A DNA stretch of 64,000 nt from the NCBI RefSeq assembly GCF_000820305.1, contig NZ_CDBH01000045.1:372001-436000 (forward strand), in the 5' to 3' direction. The DNA comes from Aeromonas dhakensis. GTDB taxonomy: Bacteria; Pseudomonadota; Gammaproteobacteria; Enterobacterales; Aeromonadaceae. Position 1 is the stretch's first letter. Every line of letters begins with the position of its first letter. Made by a program: the position numbers and the translations under genes. Below, one piece after another: positions 1 through 7,218 of the stretch. The notes below the pieces were generated by a model, which did not search any database, was not told the DNA's origin, and saw nothing but the letters and a program-made list of their open reading frames with translations.

Positions 1-1
1 C

Positions 2-352
2 GTGCTGACCAGCATGGAGCTGTCCGACATGGCGCCGCTGGGCCTTGATGTGACGCCGGCCGAGCAGGTGATCCGGCTGGCCAAATTGACCAGGGACGCC
101 GGGCTGGACGGGGTGGTCTGCTCCGCCAACGAAGCGCGCGAGCTCAAGGCGCTGCTCGGTGACGAGTTTAAGCTGGTGACACCGGGGATCCGTCCCACCG
201 GCTCGGCTGCCGGGGATCAGCGCCGGGTCATGACGCCGCTGGCGGCGGTGGAGGCGGGTGCCGACTATCTGGTGATTGGTCGCCCCATCACCCAGGCGGC
301 CGATCCTGCCGCCATGCTGGCCGGCATCAACGCGGAGCTGGCGGGTCGCTGA
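2..352 (+). CDS. pyrF: Orotidine 5'-phosphate decarboxylase, C-terminal part (5' end outside window)
   Basis: The last 116 residues of PyrF, which decarboxylates OMP to UMP in the final step of pyrimidine synthesis. The fragment carries the C-terminal half of the TIM barrel, including LVTPGIRP, the GDQRR phosphate-binding stretch and the terminal [10 protein letters not shown] strand-loop that closes on the OMP phosphate. Alignment from memory with E. coli PyrF is collinear to the end. The reading frame is open to the left edge, so the true start lies outside the window. A hairpin follows within about 10 nt of the stop. Confidence 0.95.
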   Translation: MLTSMELSDMAPLGLDVTPAEQVIRLAKLTRDAGLDGVVCSANEARELKALLGDEFKLVTPGIRPTGSAAGDQRRVMTPLAAVEAGADYLVIGRPITQAADPAAMLAGINAELAGR

Positions 353-362
353 TAAAAAATAG

Positions 363-388
363 AATGCCGGCCCGATGGGGCCGGCATT
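363..388 (-). terminator. Hairpin terminator between converging pyrF and the rhombosortase gene
   Basis: An 11-bp stem (AATGCCGGCCC with GGGCCGGCATT) and a 4-nt loop. Read on the minus strand it is followed by CTATTTTTTAT, the U-tract expected of an intrinsic terminator for the minus-strand gene. On the plus strand the tract is missing, so it is only a weak stop for pyrF. Confidence 0.75.
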
Positions 389-403
389 GCATCCGGTGCA
401 GGC

Positions 404-982
404 TTACTCCTTGACGGCGTGGGGGCGCAAGGTAACCGGCAGCAGGCCGAGCAACAGGCCGGCGCCCGAGCCAATCAGATGTGATTCAATGTGTACCCTG
501 GCCCCGATGAGGGCGGACACCGGACTTTCCCCCGCACTGTAGAAATCCACCCCAAGCTTGATCGCTACCCCTGCCAGCATCAACCAGCCGGAGTGGCGGC
601 GATAGCGGATATCCTGCAGCGCGCCCCACACGAACAGGCCGTGCAACGCTCCCGACAGCCCCATGTACCACTGGGTCTGCGGACACCACCACCAGATGCC
701 GAGCCCGACGGCGCTCCCCAGCAACAGCAGCAGCAGCGGCAGGCGACAGCCTGTCAGGTATTCACGAAACAGGCTGTAAAGCACGCACAGACCGCTCAGG
801 TTGAGCAGTAGGTGCCACAGATTGGTGTGGGCCAGATTGCCTGTTATGATGCGCCACCCTTCACCTTGGGCTATCAGGGTGCGATCGAAGGAGAGCTGGT
901 GATTCGGCACGGTGAAAAAGAGCAGCAAACTGGCGAGTGAAAGCGTGATGACCCAGAGCAATCCTGATTTTTCTGACAACAT
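404..982 (-). CDS. rrtA: Rhombosortase-like rhomboid intramembrane serine protease
   Basis: A 192-residue, mostly hydrophobic protein with about six membrane segments. It shows the rhomboid signature: HLLLN (H57, N61), the catalytic serine in GLSGALHG (S110), and the catalytic histidine in the last helix (H168 in ESHLIGSG). The short length and the GLSG-x2-H pattern fit rhombosortases, which process GlyGly-CTERM proteins in Vibrio, Shewanella and Aeromonas; the symbol rests on that resemblance. I chose the ATG at 982 because it gives a first membrane helix right after a short polar tail; longer starts would run into the divergent gene. No GlyGly-CTERM substrate is seen in the window. Confidence 0.8.
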   Translation of the reverse strand: MLSEKSGLLWVITLSLASLLLFFTVPNHQLSFDRTLIAQGEGWRIITGNLAHTNLWHLLLNLSGLCVLYSLFREYLTGCRLPLLLLLLGSAVGLGIWWWCPQTQWYMGLSGALHGLFVWGALQDIRYRRHSGWLMLAGVAIKLGVDFYSAGESPVSALIGARVHIESHLIGSGAGLLLGLLPVTLRPHAVKE

Positions 983-1598
983 GAAACAGTCCGACGACAA
1001 CAAGAGTCGATACTGTACACGTTGCACCAGAGCCCTCAAAGCCTGTCTGTGCGATTATATTCGGCCGGTTTCACCCCATGCGCCCCTGCACATCCTGCAG
1101 CATCCGGGGGAGGTGGGTCATCCCAAGGGGACCGCCGTCCTTTTGGCCGCCTCGCTGGCGCAGGCCCGTCTGCATGTGGGTGAACAGGTGGCCGACGTCC
1201 CCGAGCTGGCGGCCTTGTTGGCCGATCCCGCGCTGCAGTGTTATCTGCTGTGGCCGGATGAGGAGGCCATCACCCTTGCCGAGGTGAGAGAGAGGGAGAC
1301 GGCTGAGCCGGCTCGCCGAGTCTGTTTTCTGCTGCTCGATGGCACCTGGCGCAAGGCCTACCGGATGCTGCACAGCAACCCCGAGTTGCAGCAGTTGCCG
1401 CGAATTGGGCTGGATGCCGTCGCGGGGCAATATTCCATTCGCAAGAAGCCGTTTCCTGAGGCGCTCTCGACCCTGGAAGCGGGCTACCATCTGTTGTCCC
1501 AGTGGGAGGGCGCACCCGATCGCTTCGCCCCGCTGATGACCCTTTTTACCCATTTGAACCGGCAGTGGCATGATTTTGCCCAGGGCCGACGCAGTTGA
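981..1598 (+). CDS. DTW-domain protein, probable tRNA-uridine aminocarboxypropyltransferase
   Basis: About 205 residues. The N-terminus carries a CxxC-x5-CLC cluster ([15 protein letters not shown]), probably zinc-binding. The centre carries LLDGTWRKA, the motif that names the DTW family, followed by a conserved Arg/Lys stretch ([16 protein letters not shown]). Family members transfer the 3-amino-3-carboxypropyl group of SAM to a tRNA uridine, as in E. coli TapT (YfiP); this one is closer to the short subgroup, so the exact position modified is unknown. ATG 981 was chosen because it abuts rather than overlaps the divergent protease start; ATG 948 and GTG 912 are alternatives. queC follows after 22 nt and may be co-transcribed. 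Confidence 0.8.
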   Translation: MKQSDDNKSRYCTRCTRALKACLCDYIRPVSPHAPLHILQHPGEVGHPKGTAVLLAASLAQARLHVGEQVADVPELAALLADPALQCYLLWPDEEAITLAEVRERETAEPARRVCFLLLDGTWRKAYRMLHSNPELQQLPRIGLDAVAGQYSIRKKPFPEALSTLEAGYHLLSQWEGAPDRFAPLMTLFTHLNRQWHDFAQGRRS

Positions 1599-1620
1599 AC
1601 TGCCCAGAGGAGTGACATAC

Positions 1621-2328
1621 GTGAAAAAAGCCGTCGTGGTATTCAGTGGTGGTCAGGACAGTACCACCTGCCTGGTCCAGGCCTTGTCCCGTTATGACGA
1701 GGTGCACGCCATCACCTTCGATTATGGCCAGCGCCATAGTGAAGAGATCGAGACGGCGCGCCGTCTGGCCAGCCGGCTCGGCATCGCCGCCCACAAGGTG
1801 ATGGACGTGACCATGCTGGGGGAGCTTGCCATCTCGGCCCTGACCCGGGACGAGATCCCGGTGAGCTTCGAGCTGCAGGAGAATGGCCTGCCCAATACCT
1901 TCGTGCCGGGCCGTAACATCCTGTTCCTCACCCTGGCCGCCATCTACGCCTATCAGGTGGGCGCCGAGGCGGTGATCACCGGGGTGTGCGAGACCGATTT
2001 CTCTGGTTATCCCGATTGCCGCGACGAGTTCGTCAAGGCGCTCAATCAGGCCGTCTCGCTGGGGCTGGATCGTGCCATCCGCTTCGAGACCCCGCTGATG
2101 TGGCTCGACAAGGCCGAGACCTGGGCGCTGGCGGATCACTACGGCCACCTCGATACCGTGCGCCAGCAGACGCTCACCTGCTACAACGGCATTGCCGGCG
2201 ATGGTTGCGGAGCTTGTCCTGCCTGCGATCTGCGCAGCCGCGGCCTGCAGCAGTACCTGGCCGACAAGGCGGGCGTGCTGGCGCGTCTGCACCAAAAAAC
2301 CGGGCTAGGTGAGAAAAGCGGATGCTGA
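1621..2328 (+). CDS. queC: 7-cyano-7-deazaguanine synthase
   Basis: QueC makes preQ0 from 7-carboxy-7-deazaguanine, ammonia and ATP in queuosine biosynthesis. The PP-loop SGGQDS lies near residue 10, and the zinc-binding cysteine cluster CGACPAC is at the C-terminus, preceded by TCYNG. Its 235 residues match the usual length. The start is the GTG at 1621, preceded by a GAGG ribosome site; an in-frame ATG at 1570 would lie inside the upstream gene and add a tail absent from the family. queE follows about 60 nt downstream. Confidence 0.96.
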   Translation: MKKAVVVFSGGQDSTTCLVQALSRYDEVHAITFDYGQRHSEEIETARRLASRLGIAAHKVMDVTMLGELAISALTRDEIPVSFELQENGLPNTFVPGRNILFLTLAAIYAYQVGAEAVITGVCETDFSGYPDCRDEFVKALNQAVSLGLDRAIRFETPLMWLDKAETWALADHYGHLDTVRQQTLTCYNGIAGDGCGACPACDLRSRGLQQYLADKAGVLARLHQKTGLGEKSGC

Positions 2329-2353
2329 GCCTGCGTCTCGGCCATGCTTGGGG

Positions 2354-2359
2354 TATAAT
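2354..2359 (+). promoter_or_regulatory. Possible -10 element for queE
   Basis: A perfect TATAAT hexamer lies 31 nt upstream of the queE start. The hexamer at -35 spacing (CTGCGT) is poor and there is no TGn extension, so this is weak evidence for a promoter separate from queC. Confidence 0.3.
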
Positions 2360-2389
2360 CCGCGACTTTTGCAACCAGCCGTGACCAAG

Positions 2390-3061
2390 ATGCATTACCC
2401 AATCAACGAGATATTCCAGACCATCCAGGGGGAGGGGGTCTTCACCGGCCTGCCCGCCATTTTCGTTCGCCTGCAGGGTTGCCCGGTGGGATGCCCCTGG
2501 TGCGATACCCGTCATACCTGGGTGGTCGATCCTGCTCGTGAAGTGGGCGTGCAGGCGGTGCTCGATTGCTCCAACGAATCCGATGGCTGGAGCAAGATGA
2601 GCACGGAGCAGATCCTGGCCAGCTTCCAGCAACTTGGCTATCAGGCGCGTCACGTGGTGATCACCGGGGGCGAACCCTGCCTCTATGACCTGCAGGATCT
2701 CTCTACCGCCCTCATTGCGGCAGGCTATCAGGTGCAGATTGAAACCAGTGGTATCAGCGAGATCAAAACCCATGAGCAGACCTGGGTCACCGTATCCCCC
2801 AAGATCAATATGAAGGGTGGGTTGCCGGTGTTGGTCTCGGCCCTTGAGCGCGCCAACGAGATCAAGCATCCGATAGCCACCGAGCGCCACGTGGAGGAGC
2901 TGGATGCGCTGCTGGCCACCGCTCGTCTGCGCGACGACGTGGTGATTGCACTGCAACCCATCAGCCAGAAACCCAGGGCGACCCAGCTGGCCATGGCAAC
3001 CTGCATTGCCCGCAATTGGCGACTCTCCATCCAAACCCACAAATATCTGGATATCGATTGA
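2390..3061 (+). CDS. queE: 7-carboxy-7-deazaguanine synthase, radical SAM
   Basis: QueE rearranges 6-carboxytetrahydropterin to CDG using SAM and an iron-sulphur cluster. The cluster cysteines are visible as CPVGCPWC (C-x3-C-x2-C), preceded by FVRLQG. The GGEP motif (VVITGGEPCL) contacts SAM. The protein is 223 residues and ends in NWRLSIQTHKYLDID, as in the enterobacterial type. ATG 2390 (MHYPINEIFQTIQGEG) matches the family N-terminus; the frame extends upstream over queC but without homology. With queC it gives two consecutive steps of queuosine synthesis; queD and queF are not in the window. Confidence 0.96.
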   Translation: MHYPINEIFQTIQGEGVFTGLPAIFVRLQGCPVGCPWCDTRHTWVVDPAREVGVQAVLDCSNESDGWSKMSTEQILASFQQLGYQARHVVITGGEPCLYDLQDLSTALIAAGYQVQIETSGISEIKTHEQTWVTVSPKINMKGGLPVLVSALERANEIKHPIATERHVEELDALLATARLRDDVVIALQPISQKPRATQLAMATCIARNWRLSIQTHKYLDID

Positions 3062-3062
3062 A

Positions 3063-3293
3063 ATGGAGTGGTTGTCCGACGAGCGGGTCTTGCTGTCGCT
3101 GGCCAACAAGATGCCGTACGGCAAATATCGGGGGCGCCGCATCATCGATATTCCGGAGCCTTATCTGGTGTGGCTGGCCCGTACCGGTTTCCCGGCCGGA
3201 TCGCTTGGTCAAACGCTGGCGCTTGCCTATGAAATCAAGCTCAACGGGCTTGAATCCATGATTGTTCCCATTATTAACAGGATGTCGGTATGA
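3063..3293 (+). CDS. DUF3820 family small protein
   Basis: A 76-residue protein starting one base after the queE stop. It contains the core MPYGKYRGRRIIDIPEPYL typical of DUF3820, then a WLARTGFPAG segment. Members are widespread in Vibrio and Aeromonas; some have been labelled quorum-sensing-regulated virulence factors, but no biochemical role is established. Its last four bases overlap the next start (ATGA), so it is very likely translated with its neighbours. Confidence 0.85.
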   Translation: MEWLSDERVLLSLANKMPYGKYRGRRIIDIPEPYLVWLARTGFPAGSLGQTLALAYEIKLNGLESMIVPIINRMSV

Positions 3294-3853
3294 GGATATA
3301 TACGAGGCAGGGCGACAAGGGCATGACTCGGCTGGCCGATGGCGTGCAACTGGCCAAAGACGATATGCGGGTGGAAACCTACGGCTATATCGATGAATTA
3401 AATTCTCATATAGGTCTTCTTATTGCCGAGGTGCCCGCAGCGGAAACCGGATTATTGGCAGACCTGTTATTGCTGCAACAGGAATTGTTCGATCTTGGCG
3501 GGGAGCTGGCATTTTCCAGTGACGCTCAGGAGGCCGCCATCTGGCAGGTGAATAACGAGTGGACCCTGCGGCTGGAACAACAGATCGATGCCTACAGCGC
3601 CAATTTGCCGCTGCTGCGCAATTTCATTCTGCCCAGCGGCTCCCGGGCGGCGGCGCAAGCCCATGTGGTGCGCACCCTGACCCGGCGCTGCGAGCGTCTG
3701 CTGCTGACTTTGGGCCGCAGCGAACAGATCAACCCGGCCATTCTGCCCTACATGAACCGGCTGAGTGACTGGTTCTTCACCATTGCCCGCTACCTGCTGG
3801 CCTGTACCGCGACGCCCGAAGTGCTCTGGGTCAAGGCGGCAGAGCGGGGCTGA
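3290..3853 (+). CDS. Cob(I)alamin adenosyltransferase, PduO type
   Basis: A 187-residue protein of the PduO/MMAB family, which transfers the adenosyl group of ATP to cob(I)alamin. Diagnostic parts are the N-terminal RIYTRQGDKGMTRL ATP-binding segment, the ETYGYIDELNSHIG helix, and the C-terminal LTRRCERLLL...NRLSDWFFTIARYL region with the conserved Arg and Asn. The start overlaps the DUF3820 stop by 4 nt, implying translational coupling. No B12-dependent enzyme or cobalamin synthesis gene lies nearby. Confidence 0.9.
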   Translation: MRIYTRQGDKGMTRLADGVQLAKDDMRVETYGYIDELNSHIGLLIAEVPAAETGLLADLLLLQQELFDLGGELAFSSDAQEAAIWQVNNEWTLRLEQQIDAYSANLPLLRNFILPSGSRAAAQAHVVRTLTRRCERLLLTLGRSEQINPAILPYMNRLSDWFFTIARYLLACTATPEVLWVKAAERG

Positions 3854-3871
3854 CGGCAGGCCGCAGGCAAT

Positions 3872-3898
3872 AAAAAACCTCGCAAGGCGAGGTTTTTT
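3872..3898. terminator. Bidirectional terminator between the adenosyltransferase gene and hns
   Basis: A 12-bp stem (AAAAAACCTCGC with GCGAGGTTTTTT) with a 3-nt loop. The A-run and T-run give a U-tract on either strand, serving both convergent genes. Confidence 0.9.
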
Positions 3899-3918
3899 AT
3901 TGGGCCAATGCTGTTTTA

Positions 3919-4323
3919 TCAGATGGCAAAGTCTTCGACGGATTTACCTTCGGCGACCGCCTTGGCAATCACGGACGGCATGCGACCTTGACCGGTCCAG
4001 GTTTTTTCCACGCCGTTGTCCATATAGCGATATTTGGCCGGACGAGGGGCTCGTTTGCTCTTGGTCGCCTTGGCCGGTTCGGCTGCGACTGTGCCAACCA
4101 GTTCTGCCGGATCAATACCGGCGGCTTTCAGCATTTCGGCATATTCATTAATTTTGCGCTGATGTTCTTCACGAGCCTGACGCTCGGCGGCTTCATCCTG
4201 CTGGCGTTCGCCGACAATCGCGGAGAGCTTTTCCAGGCCTTCTTCCAATTGTTCCAGCGTCAGCTCACGGCAAGCGGCGCGCAGGCTACGGATATTCAGC
4301 AGTACTTTCAAAAATTCGTTCAT
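3919..4323 (-). CDS. hns: Histone-like nucleoid-structuring protein H-NS
   Basis: A 134-residue H-NS homologue. It has an N-terminal dimerisation helix (MNEFLKVLLNIRSLRAAC), a long Glu/Gln-rich coiled coil to about residue 80, a linker rich in Ala/Lys, and the C-terminal DNA-binding loop TWTGQGRMP, whose QGR contacts the minor groove of AT-rich DNA. ATG 4323 gives the usual family start; four extra codons upstream are possible but not conserved. H-NS typically silences AT-rich acquired DNA. The AT-rich toxin and immunity genes further along (18.0-18.9 kb, 46-48.5 kb) are plausible targets, which is inference. Confidence 0.95.
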   Translation of the reverse strand: MNEFLKVLLNIRSLRAACRELTLEQLEEGLEKLSAIVGERQQDEAAERQAREEHQRKINEYAEMLKAAGIDPAELVGTVAAEPAKATKSKRAPRPAKYRYMDNGVEKTWTGQGRMPSVIAKAVAEGKSVEDFAI

Positions 4324-4379
4324 AGTGTTCACCACGCGAGCAAAAGAGTGAATTAAATAAAAATAGTTATTTTGGCTAA

Positions 4380-4407
4380 TTTATACGGCCGTTCGGGATT
4401 AAGTCAA
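4380..4407 (-). promoter_or_regulatory. Probable hns promoter
   Basis: On the minus strand, TTGACT (4407-4402), a 16-nt spacer, and TATAAA (4385-4380), about 57 nt before the hns start. Surrounding DNA is AT-rich. Confidence 0.6.
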
Positions 4408-4604
4408 GCGAGTCGAATTAATAAATTCATGCCTGGAATTAAGTAATGCAATTGAATTCAGGCCCGATTCAGCAATATTGGCCAGTGGCATACTCGACTG
4501 AGTTCCAGGTAGATGAAAATAGCGACAAAATCATAATGTTTGCACCATTTGACTACCTCTTTGCCCTTTTGATCTGGCTTGTTTGGGGATTTAATCAAAA
4601 AACT

Positions 4605-4613
4605 TGCTATAAC
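4605..4613 (+). promoter_or_regulatory. Extended -10 promoter for the riboswitch transcript
   Basis: TGCTATAAC is an extended -10 (TGn plus TATAAC) placed so that transcription would begin near 4620, just before the lysine aptamer. There is no good -35, as usual for extended -10 promoters. Confidence 0.5.
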
Positions 4614-4650
4614 GTGTCGGCACGATAAAATGTGCCTCGAATACCTTTAA

Positions 4651-4809
4651 GTAGAGGCGCGCTGCCTATGACTACTTGTGCGGAGGGTGATGCCGATGAT
4701 GCACAAGGAAAGGAGTCAGCGCCGAAGTGGCCAGGCCATCATACCGGGCTGCTGGTTCTGCATCTAATAGGTGCAGGACTGCCATAGTCATCCACTATGG
4801 AGCGCTACC
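4651..4809 (+). ncRNA. Lysine riboswitch (L box) aptamer
   Basis: The segment shows the conserved L-box landmarks in order: GTAGAGGCGCG at the 5' side, GGAGGGTGATGCCGATG, AAAGGAGTCAGCGCCGAAGTGG, a long GC hairpin, GGTGCAGGACTGCCATAGTC, and the closing ATGGAGCGCTACC. The ends pair (GTAG with CTAC) to form P1. These signatures define the lysine-sensing riboswitch. It precedes an NhaC-family transporter, the known L-box target sometimes called lysW in Vibrio and Shewanella, so lysine excess should shut the gene off. Confidence 0.93.
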
Positions 4810-4813
4810 TGAA

Positions 4814-4856
4814 GGGGCTGAGGAGTATTACCTCCCCATGGGTTTTGTTTCTTTAT
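4814..4856 (+). terminator. Riboswitch expression platform (intrinsic terminator)
   Basis: Immediately 3' of the aptamer, GGGG-CT-GAGG (4814-4823) can pair with CCTCCCC (4831-4837), leaving a 2-nt bulge, and is followed by GGGTTTTGTTTCTTT. This is a terminator-like hairpin between aptamer and start codon, consistent with transcriptional control. Confidence 0.6.
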
Positions 4857-4901
4857 CCTCTCGGTAGATCTCCACCTGCTGTCTTTAGGTGCAAAGAGAT
4901 C

Positions 4902-6482
4902 ATGGACATCGTTCACTACGCCGACTCCGGTTGGTCAATCATTCCCCCTCTGCTGGCCGTCGCACTGGCGATCCTCACCCGCCGTGTGCTGCTGTCGCTT
5001 GGCGTCGGTATCGTTACCGGCAGCCTGCTGCTGAACCAGTTTTCCCCCCTCGACTCCCTGCATTACATGTTGAACACAGTGCTCAAGATCTTCTGGGTCG
5101 ACGGGGCGCTCAACCGTGACAACATCAATATGCTGCTGTTCATGCTGCTGCTGGGCGGCCTCATCAGTCTGATGAGCGTCTCCGGTGCGACCCGGGCGTT
5201 TGCCGAGTGGGCTGCCAAGCGAGCCAAGACCCGCAAGGGGGCCAAGGCGCTCACCGGCATGATGGTGTTTGCCTTCTTCATCGACGACTTCTTCCACAGT
5301 CTGTCGGTGGGGGCTATCTGCCGTCCGGTTACCGACCGCTTCCAGATCTCCCGCGCCAAGCTGGCCTACTTGCTGGACTCCACCGCGGCGCCGGTCTGCG
5401 TGCTGATGCCCATCTCCTCCTGGGGGGCCTACATCATCGCCCTGGTGGGCGGCATCATGACGGCTCACGGCATCACTGGGCAGAGCCCCATCTCCGCCTT
5501 CGTCGAGATGATCCCGATGAACCTCTACGCGGTGTTTACCCTCATCATGGTGCTGGTGGTGATCGCGTTTCAGCTCGATATCGGTCCGATGCGCCAGCAC
5601 GAGCAGTGGGCGCTGGAAGGCAAGCTGTGGGATGAGTCCAAAGGCCGCCCCATCGGTCTAGACATGGAGAGCCCCGAGGAGAGCAACGGCGGCATGATCG
5701 ATATGGTGCTGCCGATCCTGACCCTGACCGCGGCCACCGTCTACTTCATGATCGACTCCGGCGCCGCCGTGCTGGCCGCCAATGGCGAGCCGTTCAGCGT
5801 CCTTGGCTCGTTCGAGAATACCAACGTGGGTTCCTCCCTGGTCTACGGTGCCCTGTGCAGTCTGGTGGTCTCCATCGGTCTGGCCATGCGTCTGAAGCTC
5901 GGTGCCAAGAACTGGCTCAAGGCCGCGCCGCAAGGGGTGATGGCCATGCTGCCGGCCATCAACATCCTGCTGTTTGCCTGGACCATTGGCGCCGTGGTGC
6001 GCGATGTGGAGACCGGCAAGTACCTGGCCTCCCTGGCCAACGGCAATCTGCCGGTGGAAGTGCTGCCGGCCGTGGTGTTCGTGCTCTCCTGCGCCATGGC
6101 GTTTGCCACAGGCACCAGCTGGGGCACCTTCGGCATCATGCTGCCGCTGGCGGGTGACATGGCGGCGGCCAGCGATGCGGCCCTGATGTTGCCGATGCTG
6201 GCCGCCGTGCTGGCGGGTTCGGTGTTCGGGGATCACAGCTCGCCCATCTCCAGCACCAGTATCCTGTCGGCCACCGGCGCCGGTTGCCATCACATCGATC
6301 ACGTGATGACCCAGCTGCCCTATGCCCTGGCCATCGCCTTTGGCGCCGCCCTCGGTTATCTGGTGATGGGACTGATGCACTCGGTGCTGGCGGGCTTCAG
6401 CGTCAGCGCCCTCTGGTTCGTCATCTTCTCCAGCTACCATTTGCGCAAGGCAAGGTCCCAGGCGGACCTGGCTGTTGCTTAA
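4902..6482 (+). CDS. NhaC-family transporter under lysine riboswitch control, predicted lysine transporter
   Basis: A 526-residue integral membrane protein with about 11-12 hydrophobic segments. It shows NhaC family landmarks: FFIDDFFHSLSVG, a conserved acidic membrane segment, SWGAYIIALVG, GTSWGTFGIMLPLA, and the GDHSSPISSTSI signature. NhaC proteins are Na+/H+ antiporters, but members controlled by an L box are predicted lysine transporters (LysW). The substrate call therefore rests on the riboswitch, not on the protein sequence. ATG 4902 (MDIVHYADSGW) was chosen; the frame stays open upstream to 4797, but that would start inside the aptamer. Confidence 0.88.
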   Translation: MDIVHYADSGWSIIPPLLAVALAILTRRVLLSLGVGIVTGSLLLNQFSPLDSLHYMLNTVLKIFWVDGALNRDNINMLLFMLLLGGLISLMSVSGATRAFAEWAAKRAKTRKGAKALTGMMVFAFFIDDFFHSLSVGAICRPVTDRFQISRAKLAYLLDSTAAPVCVLMPISSWGAYIIALVGGIMTAHGITGQSPISAFVEMIPMNLYAVFTLIMVLVVIAFQLDIGPMRQHEQWALEGKLWDESKGRPIGLDMESPEESNGGMIDMVLPILTLTAATVYFMIDSGAAVLAANGEPFSVLGSFENTNVGSSLVYGALCSLVVSIGLAMRLKLGAKNWLKAAPQGVMAMLPAINILLFAWTIGAVVRDVETGKYLASLANGNLPVEVLPAVVFVLSCAMAFATGTSWGTFGIMLPLAGDMAAASDAALMLPMLAAVLAGSVFGDHSSPISSTSILSATGAGCHHIDHVMTQLPYALAIAFGAALGYLVMGLMHSVLAGFSVSALWFVIFSSYHLRKARSQADLAVA

Positions 6483-6488
6483 AACGTA

Positions 6489-6516
6489 CAAGGGGCCGCA
6501 AGGCCCCTTGGTTTTG
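6489..6516 (+). terminator. Terminator after the lysine-regulated transporter
   Basis: Stem CAAGGGGCC/GGCCCCTTG with a GCAA tetraloop, followed by GTTTTGTT. Confidence 0.85.
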
Positions 6517-6568
6517 TTGGGGGCTTTGGTTAGCATGCGCCCCATAAATTCAGTTTCGGAACAGTATC

Positions 6569-7150
6569 ATGGCTTCACTGCACTACAAGTTTGCCACCAT
6601 GAATTCAGGCAAATCGACCCAGCTCATTCAGGCGCACTTCAACTATCTGGAGCGGGGCATGCATCCCTTGGCCATGACACCCGCCATCGACGACCGCTTC
6701 GGGGTCGGGGTGATCAGCGCCCGGGTGGGGTTGGAGCTGAAAGTCGAAGTGTTCAGAGAGAGTTGTGATCTGTTCGAGATGGTGAAAGCCCGTCATGCCG
6801 AGAAGCGTATCGATGTGTTCATCGTCGATGAGGCCCAGTTCCTGACCAGGGAGCAGGTCTATCAGCTGGCCCGTATCGTCGACGAGCAGGACATTCCGGT
6901 GATCGCCTACGGCCTCAAGACCGATTTTCGCGGCGAGCTGTTTCCCGGCTCCTATCACCTGCTTTGCCTGGCCGACAAGTTCGAGGAGCTGAAAAGCATC
7001 TGCTGGTGCGGCAACAAGGCGCACATGAACTCCCGGGTCAACGAAGCAGGCCAGGTGATGCGAGATGGCGAGCAGGTGGAGATCGGCGGCAACGATCGCT
7101 ATGTCTCCCTGTGCCGCAAGCACTACCTGGAAGGGCGGGCCTTCAAATAA
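6569..7150 (+). CDS. tdk: Thymidine kinase
   Basis: A type II (bacterial) thymidine kinase of 193 residues that phosphorylates thymidine with ATP for pyrimidine salvage. The P-loop is MNSGKST near residue 11, Walker B is VFIVDEAQFL, and the lid region carries the zinc cysteines CWCG and, near the end, SLCRKH. The start ATG 6569 gives the standard MASLHYKFATMNSGKST. It is flanked by terminators on both sides, so it is probably a single-gene unit. Confidence 0.95.
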   Translation: MASLHYKFATMNSGKSTQLIQAHFNYLERGMHPLAMTPAIDDRFGVGVISARVGLELKVEVFRESCDLFEMVKARHAEKRIDVFIVDEAQFLTREQVYQLARIVDEQDIPVIAYGLKTDFRGELFPGSYHLLCLADKFEELKSICWCGNKAHMNSRVNEAGQVMRDGEQVEIGGNDRYVSLCRKHYLEGRAFK

Positions 7151-7174
7151 CCCGCGGCTGATGGGGATAACATG

Positions 7175-7209
7175 AACAAGCAAGGCGCCAATCTGGCGCC
7201 TTGCTTGTT
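7175..7209. terminator. Bidirectional terminator between tdk and the QEGLA-motif gene
   Basis: A perfect 16-bp stem (AACAAGCAAGGCGCCA with its complement) and a 3-nt loop, lying between convergent genes. Confidence 0.85.
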
Positions 7210-7218
7210 TCCGAGGGG

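Noticed and set aside
4446..4628. A 60-codon frame between hns and the riboswitch
   Set aside because: It lies in AT-rich promoter DNA, overlaps the riboswitch promoter and lacks a ribosome site.
4797..4901. An upstream start adding 35 residues to the lysine-regulated transporter
   Set aside because: It would place the start codon within the riboswitch aptamer and translate the terminator hairpin; ATG 4902 matches the family start.
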